A DNA stretch of 64,000 bases, from the NCBI RefSeq assembly GCF_014851765.1, contig NZ_JACVAI010000001.1, positions 868,001 through 932,000 of the forward strand, in the 5' to 3' direction. Of the stretch, positions 54,512 to 63,024 are shown piece by piece (position 1 is the stretch's first letter; every line of letters begins with the position of its first letter). Source of the stretch: Pseudomonas sp. PDM04 (GTDB lineage: Bacteria > Pseudomonadota > Gammaproteobacteria > Pseudomonadales > Pseudomonadaceae). A program made the translations under genes and the position numbers. Under the pieces are notes generated by a model, which did not search any database, was not told the origin of the DNA, and saw only the letters and a program-made list of their open reading frames with translations.

Positions 54512-55528
54512 ATGCGAAATGCATTCGTCCGTCGCACATCCGGTCTGTTGCTTGGCTGCTCGTTGATCGCGGCCGGCGCCCTGCCCGCCCTCGCTCACGC
54601 CGCCTGGCAACCGGACAAGAACGTCGAGATCGTCGTCGCCGGCGGCCCCGGTGGCGGAACCGACCAGCTCGGCCGGTTGATCCAGTCGATCATCACCACC
54701 CACAAACTGCTCGACGTCAACACCATCGTCCTCAACAAGGGCGGCGGCAACGGCGCCGAAGCCTTCCTCGACCTGAAAATGAACAAGGGCGACGCAGAAA
54801 AACTGGTGATCGGCACCAACAACATCTACCTGCTGCCCCTGGTGTCCAAGCTCGGCTACCAGTGGCAGGAACTGACCCCCGTCGCCGCCGTGGCCGAGGA
54901 CGACTTCATTCTCTGGAGCTACAAGGGCGCGCCGTGGAAGGACGCCAAAGGCTTCTACGAAGCGGTCAAGGCCGACCCGAGCAAATTGCGTATGGGCGGC
55001 AGCCAGTCCAAGGACGTTGACCAGACCCTGACCCTGCTGCTGAACCAGACCACCCAGAGCAAGCTGGTCTACATCCCGTTCAAAAGCGGCAGCGAAGCCG
55101 CGACGCAACTGGCCGGCAAACACATCGCCGCCAACGTCAACAACCCCGCCGAAAGCATCAGTCAATGGCGCGGCGACCAGGTCGAACCGCTCTGTGTGTT
55201 CAGCCAGGAGCGCATGAACTACACCGACAAGGTCGCTGGCGACAAATCCTGGGCCGACGTGCCGACCTGCCACGAACAGGGCCTGGGCGTCGACCAGTAT
55301 CGCTTCCCGCGCACCGTGTTCATGCCCGGCGAAGTCACCGCCGAGCAGCGGGCGTTCTACGTCGAGCTGATGCGCAAAGTCACCGAGACCCCGGAGTTCA
55401 AGGCTTACGTGAAGCAGAACGCGCTGGTGCCGACCTTCCTCGAGGGCGAGACACTGACCGCCTACATCGAAAAAGACACCGCCCGCGTCACCCCGGTGTT
55501 CAAAGAAGCCGGCTGGCTGAAAAACTGA
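54512..55528 (+). CDS. Tripartite tricarboxylate transporter, periplasmic substrate-binding protein (TctC/Bug)
   Basis: 338 residues. Signal peptide 1-30 (ALPALAHA-A). The Bug-family binding loop is VVAGGPGGGTDQLGRLIQSI, followed by NTIVLNKGGGNGAEAFLDLK. It would capture a carboxylated solute in the periplasm for TctAB. ATG at 54512; the ribosome site is modest (AACGAGGC). First gene of a plus-strand tctCBA-lysR unit divergent from the MFS-lactonase-PdxA unit. The known family ligands are di- and tricarboxylates and some sugar acids; the local pathway points to the latter. Confidence 0.88.
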   Translation: MRNAFVRRTSGLLLGCSLIAAGALPALAHAAWQPDKNVEIVVAGGPGGGTDQLGRLIQSIITTHKLLDVNTIVLNKGGGNGAEAFLDLKMNKGDAEKLVIGTNNIYLLPLVSKLGYQWQELTPVAAVAEDDFILWSYKGAPWKDAKGFYEAVKADPSKLRMGGSQSKDVDQTLTLLLNQTTQSKLVYIPFKSGSEAATQLAGKHIAANVNNPAESISQWRGDQVEPLCVFSQERMNYTDKVAGDKSWADVPTCHEQGLGVDQYRFPRTVFMPGEVTAEQRAFYVELMRKVTETPEFKAYVKQNALVPTFLEGETLTAYIEKDTARVTPVFKEAGWLKN

Positions 55529-55580
55529 GTCAGCGACGGCCGTACGCCTGCGCACGGCCGTCACCCCTGGAGGTGCTTTC

Positions 55581-56114
55581 ATGTCCCATTCTTCGGATTC
55601 ACCGGCCCTGGTCGGTACCCGCTGGGTCGAACTCGGCCTGGCCATCTTCACCGCGCTGATCGGCGCGGTGGTGATGGTCGGCAGTGTCGAACAGGGTATC
55701 GGCTGGGGCGATTCCGGCCCCGAGCCGGGTTATTTCCCGTTCTACATCGGCCTGATGCTGTGCGCCGCGAGCGTGGCCAACGGCGTACTGACCCTGGTGC
55801 GCTGGCAGGCGCTGAGCATTTCATTCGTCAGCCGCAGCGCGTTCAGGCAAGTGCTGTCGGTGTTCATCCCGATCGCCCTGTTCGTCGCGGCCATGCCCTT
55901 CACCGGCATCTACGTGGCGTCGGCCTGTTTCATTGCCTGGTTCATGGCCCGTGACAAAGTCCGCGCCAGGCCCTACGGCAAACTGATGATCGCCAGCGTG
56001 TCCCTCGGCGCGGCACTGGCCAGCTACCTGATTTTCGCGCTGTGGTTCAAGGTCCCGCTGGATGCAGGTCCCCTGGGCGACCTGTTGAACCTGTTGGGGA
56101 GAACCTTCCAATGA
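55581..56114 (+). CDS. Tripartite tricarboxylate transporter, small membrane subunit (TctB)
   Basis: 177 residues, four transmembrane helices. GWGDSGPEPGYFPFYIGLMLCAASV after helix 1 is the TctB hallmark. ATG at 55581, GGAGG 10 bases upstream. It overlaps the TctA start by 4 bases (ATGA). Confidence 0.88.
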   Translation: MSHSSDSPALVGTRWVELGLAIFTALIGAVVMVGSVEQGIGWGDSGPEPGYFPFYIGLMLCAASVANGVLTLVRWQALSISFVSRSAFRQVLSVFIPIALFVAAMPFTGIYVASACFIAWFMARDKVRARPYGKLMIASVSLGAALASYLIFALWFKVPLDAGPLGDLLNLLGRTFQ

Positions 56115-57640
56115 GCGAATTCGATTCCCTGCTGCAAGGCATGAACCTGATCCTCACGCCCGGCCACATCGGCCTGATGGTGATCGGCGTGCTGCTGGGC
56201 ATCCTGGTCGGTGTATTGCCCGGCCTCGGCGCTCCCAATGGCGTGGCGTTGCTGCTGCCGCTGACGTTCACCATGTCGCCGGTGTCGGCGATCATCCTGC
56301 TTTCGTGCATGTATTGGGGCGCCTTGTTCGGCGGCTCGATCACCTCGATCCTGTTCAACATTCCCGGTGAACCCTCATCGGTGGCGACCACGTTCGACGG
56401 CTACCCGATGGCCCGCGAAGGTCGCGCCGCCGAAGCCTTGACCGCCGCCTTCAGCTCCGCACTGATCGGCGCCCTGGCCGGGGTGTTGTTGCTGACCTTC
56501 CTGTCGACCAAGATCGCCGCGTTCGCCATGACCTTCAGCTCGCCGGAGTTCTTCGCGGTGTACCTGCTGGCGTTCTGCACCTTCATCGGCATGAGCAAGA
56601 ACCCGCCATTGAAAACCGTGGTGGCGATGATGATCGGTTTCGCCATGGCGGCCGTCGGCATGGACACCGTGTCCGGCAACCTGCGCCTGACCTTCGACCA
56701 GCCGATCCTGATGACCGGCATCAGCTTCGAAGTGGCGGTGATCGGTTTGTTCGGTATCGGCGAAATCCTCTGCACGGTCGAGGAAGGCCTGGTGTTCCGT
56801 GGCGAGCATGCGCGGATCACGCCGATGGTCATCCTGCGCACCTGGGCAAAACTGCCTCGCTACTGGTGGACGATTGTGCGCAGCACATTGGTGGGTTGCT
56901 GGATGGGCATTACCCCGGGCGGCCCGACGGCGGCTTCGTTCATGAGCTACAGCCTGGCGCGGCGCTTCTCGAAGAACCGCGAGAACTTCGGCAAGGGCGA
57001 GCTGGAAGGCGTGATCGCACCGGAAACCGCCGACCATGCGGCGGGCACCAGCGCCCTGCTGCCGATGTTGACCCTGGGCATCCCGGGTTCGGCCACGGCG
57101 GCGGTGATGCTCGGGGGCCTGATGATCTGGGGCCTGCACCCTGGCCCGACGCTGTTCGTCGAGCAGCATGATTTTGTCTGGGGCCTGATTGCGAGCATGT
57201 ACCTGGGCAACGTGGTGAGCCTGATCGTGGTCCTGGCCACCGTGCCGCTGTTCGCCTCGATCCTGCGCATTCCGTTCTCGGTCATCGCGCCGATCATCAT
57301 CATGGTCTGCGCCATCGGTGCCTACTCGGTGCACAACTCGTTCTTCGACGTGGTGCTGATGCTGGGCTTCGGCGCGCTGGGCTACCTGTTCAAGAAGCTC
57401 GGGTATCCGATCGCACCGCTGGTGCTGGCTGCCGTGCTGGGCGACAAGGCCGAAGATGCGTTCCGCCAGTCGATGCTGTTCTCCGACGGCCAGATCGGCA
57501 TTTTCTGGTCGAACCCGCTGGTGGGCAGCCTGACCACGGCCGCCCTGCTGATGCTGTTCTGGCCGTTCATTTCCAAGGCACTGGGCTGCTTGATCGGCCT
57601 GCGCAAATCCGCGGCGGCCAAGACCAAACCGGTGCAGTGA
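56111..57640 (+). CDS. Tripartite tricarboxylate transporter, large membrane subunit (TctA)
   Basis: 509 residues, about 11-12 helices. The TctA motif GVLLGILVGVLPGLGAPNGVALLLPLTF (about 24-51), the SCMYWGALFGGSITSILFNIPGEPSS loop and PETADHAAGTSALLPMLTLGIPGSATAAVMLGGLMIWGLHPG are all present. It is the conducting subunit, driven by proton or sodium. The start at 56111 overlaps tctB; the 23-codon upstream frame lies wholly within tctB. Confidence 0.92.
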   Translation: MSEFDSLLQGMNLILTPGHIGLMVIGVLLGILVGVLPGLGAPNGVALLLPLTFTMSPVSAIILLSCMYWGALFGGSITSILFNIPGEPSSVATTFDGYPMAREGRAAEALTAAFSSALIGALAGVLLLTFLSTKIAAFAMTFSSPEFFAVYLLAFCTFIGMSKNPPLKTVVAMMIGFAMAAVGMDTVSGNLRLTFDQPILMTGISFEVAVIGLFGIGEILCTVEEGLVFRGEHARITPMVILRTWAKLPRYWWTIVRSTLVGCWMGITPGGPTAASFMSYSLARRFSKNRENFGKGELEGVIAPETADHAAGTSALLPMLTLGIPGSATAAVMLGGLMIWGLHPGPTLFVEQHDFVWGLIASMYLGNVVSLIVVLATVPLFASILRIPFSVIAPIIIMVCAIGAYSVHNSFFDVVLMLGFGALGYLFKKLGYPIAPLVLAAVLGDKAEDAFRQSMLFSDGQIGIFWSNPLVGSLTTAALLMLFWPFISKALGCLIGLRKSAAAKTKPVQ

Positions 57641-57652
57641 CACCGTAATGCT

Positions 57653-57684
57653 GGCAACGCCTGACATTTGTTGTCAGGCTTGCC
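57653..57684 (+). terminator. Hairpin after the TctA gene
   Basis: Stem GGCAACGCCTGACA / TGTCAGGCTTGCC with one bulged base and a 5-base loop, 13 bases after the stop. There is no U-run, so it may only weaken read-through into the LysR gene. Confidence 0.5.
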
Positions 57685-57709
57685 ACCGTCTTCTCTGCGA
57701 GCGTGGCCC

Positions 57710-58651
57710 ATGACCCGAATTCCTGATGCCAATGTCATCCACAGCCGACTGCGCCTGCGCCAATTGCGCCTGATGCTGGCGCTGCAGGAATTCGGCTCGC
57801 TGCGCCGCGCCGCCGATCACATCGGCATGACCCAGCCAGCGGCGACCAAGATGCTGCACGAGGCCGAGGATCTGCTTGGCGTCGAACTGTTCGAACGCCT
57901 GCCCCGGGGCATGCGTTCAACCCCGTTCGGGGAAACCGTGATTTATTACGCGCGCATGGTGTTTGCCGAACTCAGCGGCATGCGCGAGGAACTGGTGGCC
58001 CTGGAATCCGGCAACCTGGGGCGCGTCGCCGTCGGGGCCATCCCGGCATTGGCCTCGGGGTTGCTGACCCGCACCATCGCCACCTTGAAACAGAGCCATC
58101 CACGCTTGTCGATGAGCATTCAGGTCGACACCAGCGACGTGCTCGTCCAGGCCCTGCTCCAGGACCAGCTCGACATCGTCCTGGGTCGGATTCCGGTGGG
58201 GGCGCGGGCTGAAGAGTTGCTGTTCGACAGCCTCGGCGAAGAGGCGCTGTGCGTGATCGCCAGTGCGCAGAATCCGCTGGCCAACGAGAAGCACCTGAGC
58301 TGGGCGGAATTGCAGAACATGACCTGGGTGCTGCAACAGCAGCCCAGCCCGATGCGCGCGATCATCAATCAGGTGTTTCACAATGCGCGGGTGGACATCC
58401 CCAGCAGCATCGTTGAAACCACCTCGATCATGACCTTGCTCTCGCTGATCCAGCAAACCGACATGCTCGGCGTCACGCCGGTTTCGGTGGTCGAGGACTA
58501 TCCCGGCCGCGACCTGCTGGCGGTGCTGCCGATCAAGTTCGAAGCGCGGCTGCCACCGTACGGCTTGATCACCCGGCGCCATCGCATTCAATCGTCGGCC
58601 ATGCAGGCGTTCATGAACTCGGTGCGTGCCGAGCATGCCTCGAGCAAATAA
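57710..58651 (+). CDS. LysR-family regulator (GbpR-like), likely controlling the sugar-acid block
   Basis: 313 residues. Winged helix (about 15-72; GSLRRAADHIGMTQPAATKM) and LysR effector domain; the IHSRLRLRQLRLMLALQEFGSLRRAA start resembles the GbpR group, which controls sugar-acid or sugar uptake genes in rhizobia. ATG at 57710; the ribosome site is weak. It follows tctA by 69 bases. It is the only regulator in the block, so it is the best candidate for binding the two 22-bp dyads. Confidence 0.87.
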   Translation: MTRIPDANVIHSRLRLRQLRLMLALQEFGSLRRAADHIGMTQPAATKMLHEAEDLLGVELFERLPRGMRSTPFGETVIYYARMVFAELSGMREELVALESGNLGRVAVGAIPALASGLLTRTIATLKQSHPRLSMSIQVDTSDVLVQALLQDQLDIVLGRIPVGARAEELLFDSLGEEALCVIASAQNPLANEKHLSWAELQNMTWVLQQQPSPMRAIINQVFHNARVDIPSSIVETTSIMTLLSLIQQTDMLGVTPVSVVEDYPGRDLLAVLPIKFEARLPPYGLITRRHRIQSSAMQAFMNSVRAEHASSK

Positions 58652-58652
58652 A

Positions 58653-58687
58653 AAAAGGCCTGGCGTACTGCGCCAGGCCTTTTCTTG
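58653..58687. terminator. Bidirectional rho-independent terminator
   Basis: Stem AAAAGGCCTGGCG (58653-58665) / CGCCAGGCCTTTT (58671-58683) with a 5-base loop; A-run on one side, T-run on the other. It closes the LysR gene and the convergent EamA gene. Confidence 0.9.
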
Positions 58688-58698
58688 TTCCCGCAGCG

Positions 58699-59562
58699 CT
58701 AGGTTTTTTTACGGAAGACAAACACCAGTCCGACGATGATCAACAGCATGCCCAGCAGGCTCAGCGCTGCCAGCCGATTGCCGAAGATCAGGTAGTCCAT
58801 CACCGCTGTCACCGCCGGCACCAGGTAGAACAGGCTGGTGACATTGACCAGGTTGCCGCGAGCGATCAGGCGATACAGCAACAACGTGGCCAGCACCGAC
58901 ACCACCAGCCCCATCCACAGCACCGGCACGAAGAAACCGCTGGTGTGCTCGAAATGGAACGGCTGGAAAGGCACGAAGATCCCGCACAGCAACAGCCCCG
59001 CGAGGTATTGCACCGGCAGTGTGCCGAGGGGGTTGTCGGTGATGCGTTTTTGCATGATCGAGCCGAACGTCATGCTCGCCAGCGCCAGCAGACCGAAGAG
59101 CATCCCCGCCAGTGACATGCCCGCCAGGCCGATGCCCTGATACACCACCATGATCAGCCCGACCAGGCCCAGGGCCAGGCCGAACAGGCGGCTCGCCGAG
59201 CGCTGCCGCTCCATGATCACCACGGTGAGAATGGGCTGCACGCCCATGATCGTGGCCATCACCCCCGGCGTGACTTTCAGGTCCAGGGCCAGCAGATAGA
59301 AAATCTGATAGGCTCCCAGCAACACCACCCCGGTGGCCATGGCGTACAACATCGGTTTGCCGCCCCGGGGCAACTTCAGCTTGAGCAAAGGCACCAGCAG
59401 CACCAGCCCGCACAGGGCGATAGCGAAGCGAATCAGCAGAAAGGCAAAGGGTGACGCGTGGGCCAGGCCCCACTTGGAGAAGATCGCCCCGCTGCTCCAC
59501 AGCAGGACGAACAGGCTCGTGGACGCCGCCGCGAGCGCGGTTTTTTTCGAAAGGACAAACAT
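58699..59562 (-). CDS. EamA/DMT-family transporter
   Basis: 287 residues, ten helices in two EamA repeats. LLWSSGAIFSKWGLAHASPFAFLLIRF at the start and GVMATIMGVQPILTVVIMERQ at the end of the first repeat are typical. The ATG at 59562 has AGG 8 bases upstream. Convergent with the sugar-acid LysR gene and unlikely to be part of that regulon. Substrate unknown. Confidence 0.87.
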   Translation of the reverse strand: MFVLSKKTALAAASTSLFVLLWSSGAIFSKWGLAHASPFAFLLIRFAIALCGLVLLVPLLKLKLPRGGKPMLYAMATGVVLLGAYQIFYLLALDLKVTPGVMATIMGVQPILTVVIMERQRSASRLFGLALGLVGLIMVVYQGIGLAGMSLAGMLFGLLALASMTFGSIMQKRITDNPLGTLPVQYLAGLLLCGIFVPFQPFHFEHTSGFFVPVLWMGLVVSVLATLLLYRLIARGNLVNVTSLFYLVPAVTAVMDYLIFGNRLAALSLLGMLLIIVGLVFVFRKKT

Positions 59563-59994
59563 GAATACCACCTGTAGTCAGGCAAGAAGCCAACTCAGCC
59601 GAAGCTGAAATCCAGTAGTTTTTTCAGGCGTTTGCGAGGACGTGGAACAGCAGGAAAGCTGATCAGCCCCGAATGCCAGCGCCCGGCGGTGATACGACTG
59701 CGTACACCGGCGTGCTACGGACAGGTGGAGGGTAATGACTGATCTGCACAGGCTGCTGATTCCCGCACGGCACGACGCCAGCGTTGACCGCTGAATCGAC
59801 TACCGCGTTGATGAGGGCTGCAGGCATGGGCTGATCTTTTTCGAGGGAAATAACCGAGTGCCGACTATAACCAGCGAGCGACATGGATTGCAATGACTTG
59901 GACAAAGGGCCAGCAACGACAGCGAAGCATCGCTTGTTTACCCTGCGTAAAACCAAAATTGCCCACTCTGGGGACATGGGATGCAAGGGAACTG
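59563..59994. other. 432-bp stretch without a supported gene
   Basis: Short frames exist on both strands (for example minus-strand 59663-59884) but none has a ribosome site or a recognisable protein. No REP element is present, in contrast with most gaps of this size here. The right part is the upstream region of the amber-interrupted GNAT-like gene. Confidence 0.5.
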
Positions 59995-60540
59995 ATGCCA
60001 AAGGAACGGACGCGTCTCCGGTACCCAGTGTACAAATCGAACGCCAGGAGACTGGCAGCCGCCCTTACAGCCCAACTGCAGAATGAAATGAATCTGGCTG
60101 GCCCGCAGGCACTTGACTTAACAAAGGTTCGGTTCGAAGCGATTGATGCTCAGGCGCTTGAAGCGTGCCAACACTAGGAACATCCACAGTTTTCATGGAG
60201 TGAGATCCATGAATGGAAAGCTCGAGAGCCCCTGGCGCTGGATATAGCGATCTGGTTTGAAGAAGAGTTGTGTGGGCTGTGTTTCGTAAACCCGAACAGC
60301 AGTCGTCGCCGAATCCGAATTGTGCGATTGGAAGGTCGCCCCAAAGAAGCACACCCCCTGAAAAACCGGGTCGCGATGTTGGCGATTATCGTCATTGACC
60401 AATATGCGCAACTTCTCGGTAGCCAGTTGATTGAGGTTCAAGAACCTCTGAAGGGGGCCATTCCCATGTATCAGCAACTCGGTTTTTATTTTGATGCCGA
60501 CAATCGACTTGTCATGGCAACAGGGTGTCCGGTATCGTGA
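59995..60540 (+). pseudogene. GNAT-like protein interrupted by an in-frame amber codon
   Basis: One reading frame runs from ATG 59995 (AAGGGA 4 bases upstream) to TGA at 60538, broken only by TAG at 60175-60177. The upstream part has 60 residues (MPKERTRLRYPVYKSNARRL...), the downstream part 120, beginning EHPQFSWSEIHEWKAREPLA. The downstream part has no in-frame start near the break. Its end (IEVQEPLKGAIPMYQQLGFYFD) is the acceptor-side motif of GNAT acetyltransferases. Codon use is less GC-rich than the neighbours. A single base change explains the break; the rest of the frame is intact, so the mutation is recent or the codon is read through. Confidence 0.72.
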
Positions 60541-60575
60541 AAAGTGTTCAATTAGTGATCAAAAGCGGAGGGAAT

Positions 60576-60740
60576 ATGCGCAAGACAATTAAAAAGTCCC
60601 CCACAAAGAGAGAACAAAAGCAGGTCGTTGTGCAGCCCTCTGCGAACCAGCGTCGTCTCCTGGGACTACTGATTACCGGCATCGAAGCAGAAGAACCTGT
60701 TGGCGTCCTTGCCGGCGAATCGTTCAGGTTTTCCTCATAA
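60576..60740 (+). CDS. 54-residue protein of unknown function, paired with the GNAT-like gene
   Basis: Strong ribosome site GGAGGG (60567-60572) before ATG 60576, 35 bases after the GNAT-like gene. The N-terminal third is very basic (RKTIKKSPTKREQK) and the middle is a hydrophobic/charged helix (NQRRLLGLLITGIEAEE). It could be a partner of the GNAT-like protein or a small nucleic-acid-binding protein; no family was recognised. A terminator follows at once. Confidence 0.6.
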   Translation: MRKTIKKSPTKREQKQVVVQPSANQRRLLGLLITGIEAEEPVGVLAGESFRFSS

Positions 60741-60767
60741 AAAAACCGCTCCCAAGGAGCGGTTTTT
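60741..60767. terminator. Bidirectional rho-independent terminator
   Basis: Perfect 12-bp stem AAAAACCGCTCC / GGAGCGGTTTTT around CAA. It ends the small-gene cassette and the convergent lpxO gene. Confidence 0.92.
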
Positions 60768-60783
60768 CATTCCACGGTCAATC

Positions 60784-61722
60784 TCACCCAAACAACCAAT
60801 ACCCCAACAACGTCAGCACCACCACGGCCAACACCGGCCGCAGCACACGATAGGCCTTGGGGTTGCGGCGTTTCCACTGCTTGACCATGCCACTGAACTG
60901 GTCGCTGAAGCGCTTGCTCCAGGCGTAAGCCTGGTTGATTCCGCCCACGCGCTCATCGTCGAGGTTCTGCGGTGCCGTGGCGCGCCCAAGCAGGGCACTG
61001 ACCCGACGGTTGAGGCCGGTCATCAGGCGATTGCTCAACGGACGCTCGATGTCGCAGAACAGGATCACCCGGGTCTGCTCGGTTTCGTTCTTGACCCAGT
61101 GCACGTAGGTTTCATCGAACATCACATCATCGCCATCGCGCCAGGCGTAAACCTGGCCATCGACAAAAATGCGGCAATCGTCGGAGTTCGGCGTGGACAG
61201 GCCCAGGTGATAACGCAGGGAACCGGCAAAGGGGTCGCGATGCGGGTTGAGGTGGCTGCCACCGGGCAGCAGCGCGAACATGGCGCCCTTGACGTTGGGA
61301 ATGCTGCTGACCAGCGCCACGGTTTTCGGGCACAGGGCTTCGGCCGAAGGCAGGGGCTTGTCGTACCATTTGAGGTAGAAACGCTTCCAGCCTTTCTTGA
61401 AGAACGAGCCGAACCCGGCGTCATTGTTCTTCTCGGCGGCACGGATGTAGCCCTCGTCGAACAGGTGCATCGCCTCGTCGCGAATGACCTGCCAGTTATC
61501 CTTGAGCACATCCAGTTCAGGGAACTTGCTGCGATCCAGGTAAGGCCGGGAAGGCACGCTGGAAAACAGGTACATCAAGGCGTTGTAGGGCGCAAACAGT
61601 GCCGAGTGATTGACGAACTGGCGCAAGACCGGCAAACGCGCCTTGCCGCGTAAGTGCACATACAGCGTGCTGCCCAGGAACAGCAGCAACAGCGACGCCT
61701 TCACGGCAAAGGAAACAGTCAT
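60784..61722 (-). CDS. lpxO: Lipid A 2-hydroxylase (aspartyl/asparaginyl beta-hydroxylase fold)
   Basis: 312 residues. One N-terminal membrane helix (about 7-24) and a second at the C-terminus (about 293-312) flank the dioxygenase domain. Iron ligands H161 and D163 in NPHRDP and H208 in ETYVHWVKNE are present, with R218 placed for 2-oxoglutarate. LpxO adds a 2-hydroxyl to a secondary acyl chain of lipid A at the inner membrane. The ATG at 61722 has AAGGAG 6 bases upstream; the longer frame to 61896 lacks one. Confidence 0.88.
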   Translation of the reverse strand: MTVSFAVKASLLLLFLGSTLYVHLRGKARLPVLRQFVNHSALFAPYNALMYLFSSVPSRPYLDRSKFPELDVLKDNWQVIRDEAMHLFDEGYIRAAEKNNDAGFGSFFKKGWKRFYLKWYDKPLPSAEALCPKTVALVSSIPNVKGAMFALLPGGSHLNPHRDPFAGSLRYHLGLSTPNSDDCRIFVDGQVYAWRDGDDVMFDETYVHWVKNETEQTRVILFCDIERPLSNRLMTGLNRRVSALLGRATAPQNLDDERVGGINQAYAWSKRFSDQFSGMVKQWKRRNPKAYRVLRPVLAVVVLTLLGYWLFG

Positions 61723-61922
61723 CCACAACTCCTTGAAATAAACACCCCTGCGCAGCGCCATGTTCCCGACGCGGCAGCCAGCCATGATAAGCACTCGTGG
61801 CCAGGGGGGAAACCCGCCTGACTCGACATTCAGTGTTGAGAATTGTGCAATAAAGCACTTCTTAACATAAGCCTCCTGAACGGTGCCTGACGTCAATCAG
61901 CCCCCGATCGGACACACGGTGC

Positions 61923-62897
61923 TCAAGCCTGGGTCTCCTGCTCGGTGAACAGGTCACTGAACAGCATGCTCGACAGGTAGCGTTCGCCGGAGTCGGGCAG
62001 AATCACCACGATGGTCTTGCCCTGCATTTCCGGGGTTTCAGCCAGGCGCGCCGCCACGGCCATGGCGGCACCGCAGGAGATGCCACACAAAATCCCTTCT
62101 TCCTGCATCAGGCGCAAGGCCATGGCCTTGGATTCCTCGTCAGTGACCAGTTCGACCCGGTCGACCACCGACAGGTCCAGGTTCTTCGGCACAAAACCGG
62201 CACCGATGCCCTGGATCTTGTGGGGGCTTGGCTTGATCTCGTCGCCCGCCAACGCCTGGGTAATCACCGGCGATACCACCGGTTCGACCGCCACCGACAG
62301 GATCGGCTTGCCCTGGGTGTTCTTGATGTAGCGCGACACACCGGTAATCGTGCCACCGGTGCCCACACCCGCCACCAGCACATCGACTGCACCGTCGGTG
62401 TCGTTCCAGATTTCCGGACCGGTGGTTTTTTCATGAATGGCCGGGTTGGCCGGGTTTTCGAACTGCCCCGGCATGAAGTGCCGGGTGGGATCGCTGGCGA
62501 CGATCTCGGTCGCCTTTTCGATCGCGCCCTTCATGCTCTTGGCCGGTTCGGTCAACACCAGCTCGGCGCCCAGTGCCTTGAGCACCTTGCGACGTTCGAT
62601 GCTCATGGACGCCGGCATGGTCAGGATCAGCTTGTAGCCCCGCGCCGCCGCGACGAACGCCAGGCCAATCCCGGTGTTGCCGGAAGTGGGTTCGACGATG
62701 GTCATGCCAGGCTTGAGTTTGCCGGTGCTTTCAGCGTCCCAGATCATGTTGGCGCCAATCCGGCACTTGACCGAGTAACCCGGGTTGCGTCCCTCGATCT
62801 TGGCCAGGATGGTCACGCCGCGAGGCGCGATGCGGTTGATCTGCACCAGTGGCGTATTGCCAATGGAGTGGGCGTTGTCAGCGTAGATACGACTCAT
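61923..62897 (-). CDS. cysK: Cysteine synthase A (O-acetylserine sulfhydrylase)
   Basis: 324 residues, standard length. PLP lysine K44 in SVKCR, TSGNTG (71-76) for the substrate carboxylate, GVGTGGT phosphate loop and GISCGAA near the end. It makes cysteine from O-acetylserine and sulfide. The CysK type is favoured over CysM by the length and by [18 protein letters not shown] at 62897. It is 200 bases upstream of lpxO, with nothing obvious between. Confidence 0.95.
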   Translation of the reverse strand: MSRIYADNAHSIGNTPLVQINRIAPRGVTILAKIEGRNPGYSVKCRIGANMIWDAESTGKLKPGMTIVEPTSGNTGIGLAFVAAARGYKLILTMPASMSIERRKVLKALGAELVLTEPAKSMKGAIEKATEIVASDPTRHFMPGQFENPANPAIHEKTTGPEIWNDTDGAVDVLVAGVGTGGTITGVSRYIKNTQGKPILSVAVEPVVSPVITQALAGDEIKPSPHKIQGIGAGFVPKNLDLSVVDRVELVTDEESKAMALRLMQEEGILCGISCGAAMAVAARLAETPEMQGKTIVVILPDSGERYLSSMLFSDLFTEQETQA

Positions 62898-63024
62898 GGC
62901 CGGGTCCTTAATGCAGCGTTGAATTAGCCCTTAACGGTATGCCTGTTGCCGGTGCTCGTCCAGTCGGGTCGAACGTCCGCCGAGCATCAGAGTCAATGCA
63001 TTACAACGCCAGAGATTTGCCATC

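Noticed and set aside
59663..60001. A 112-codon minus-strand frame
   Set aside because: No ribosome site at any of its starts, no recognisable family, and its 5' end overlaps the start of the GNAT-like gene.
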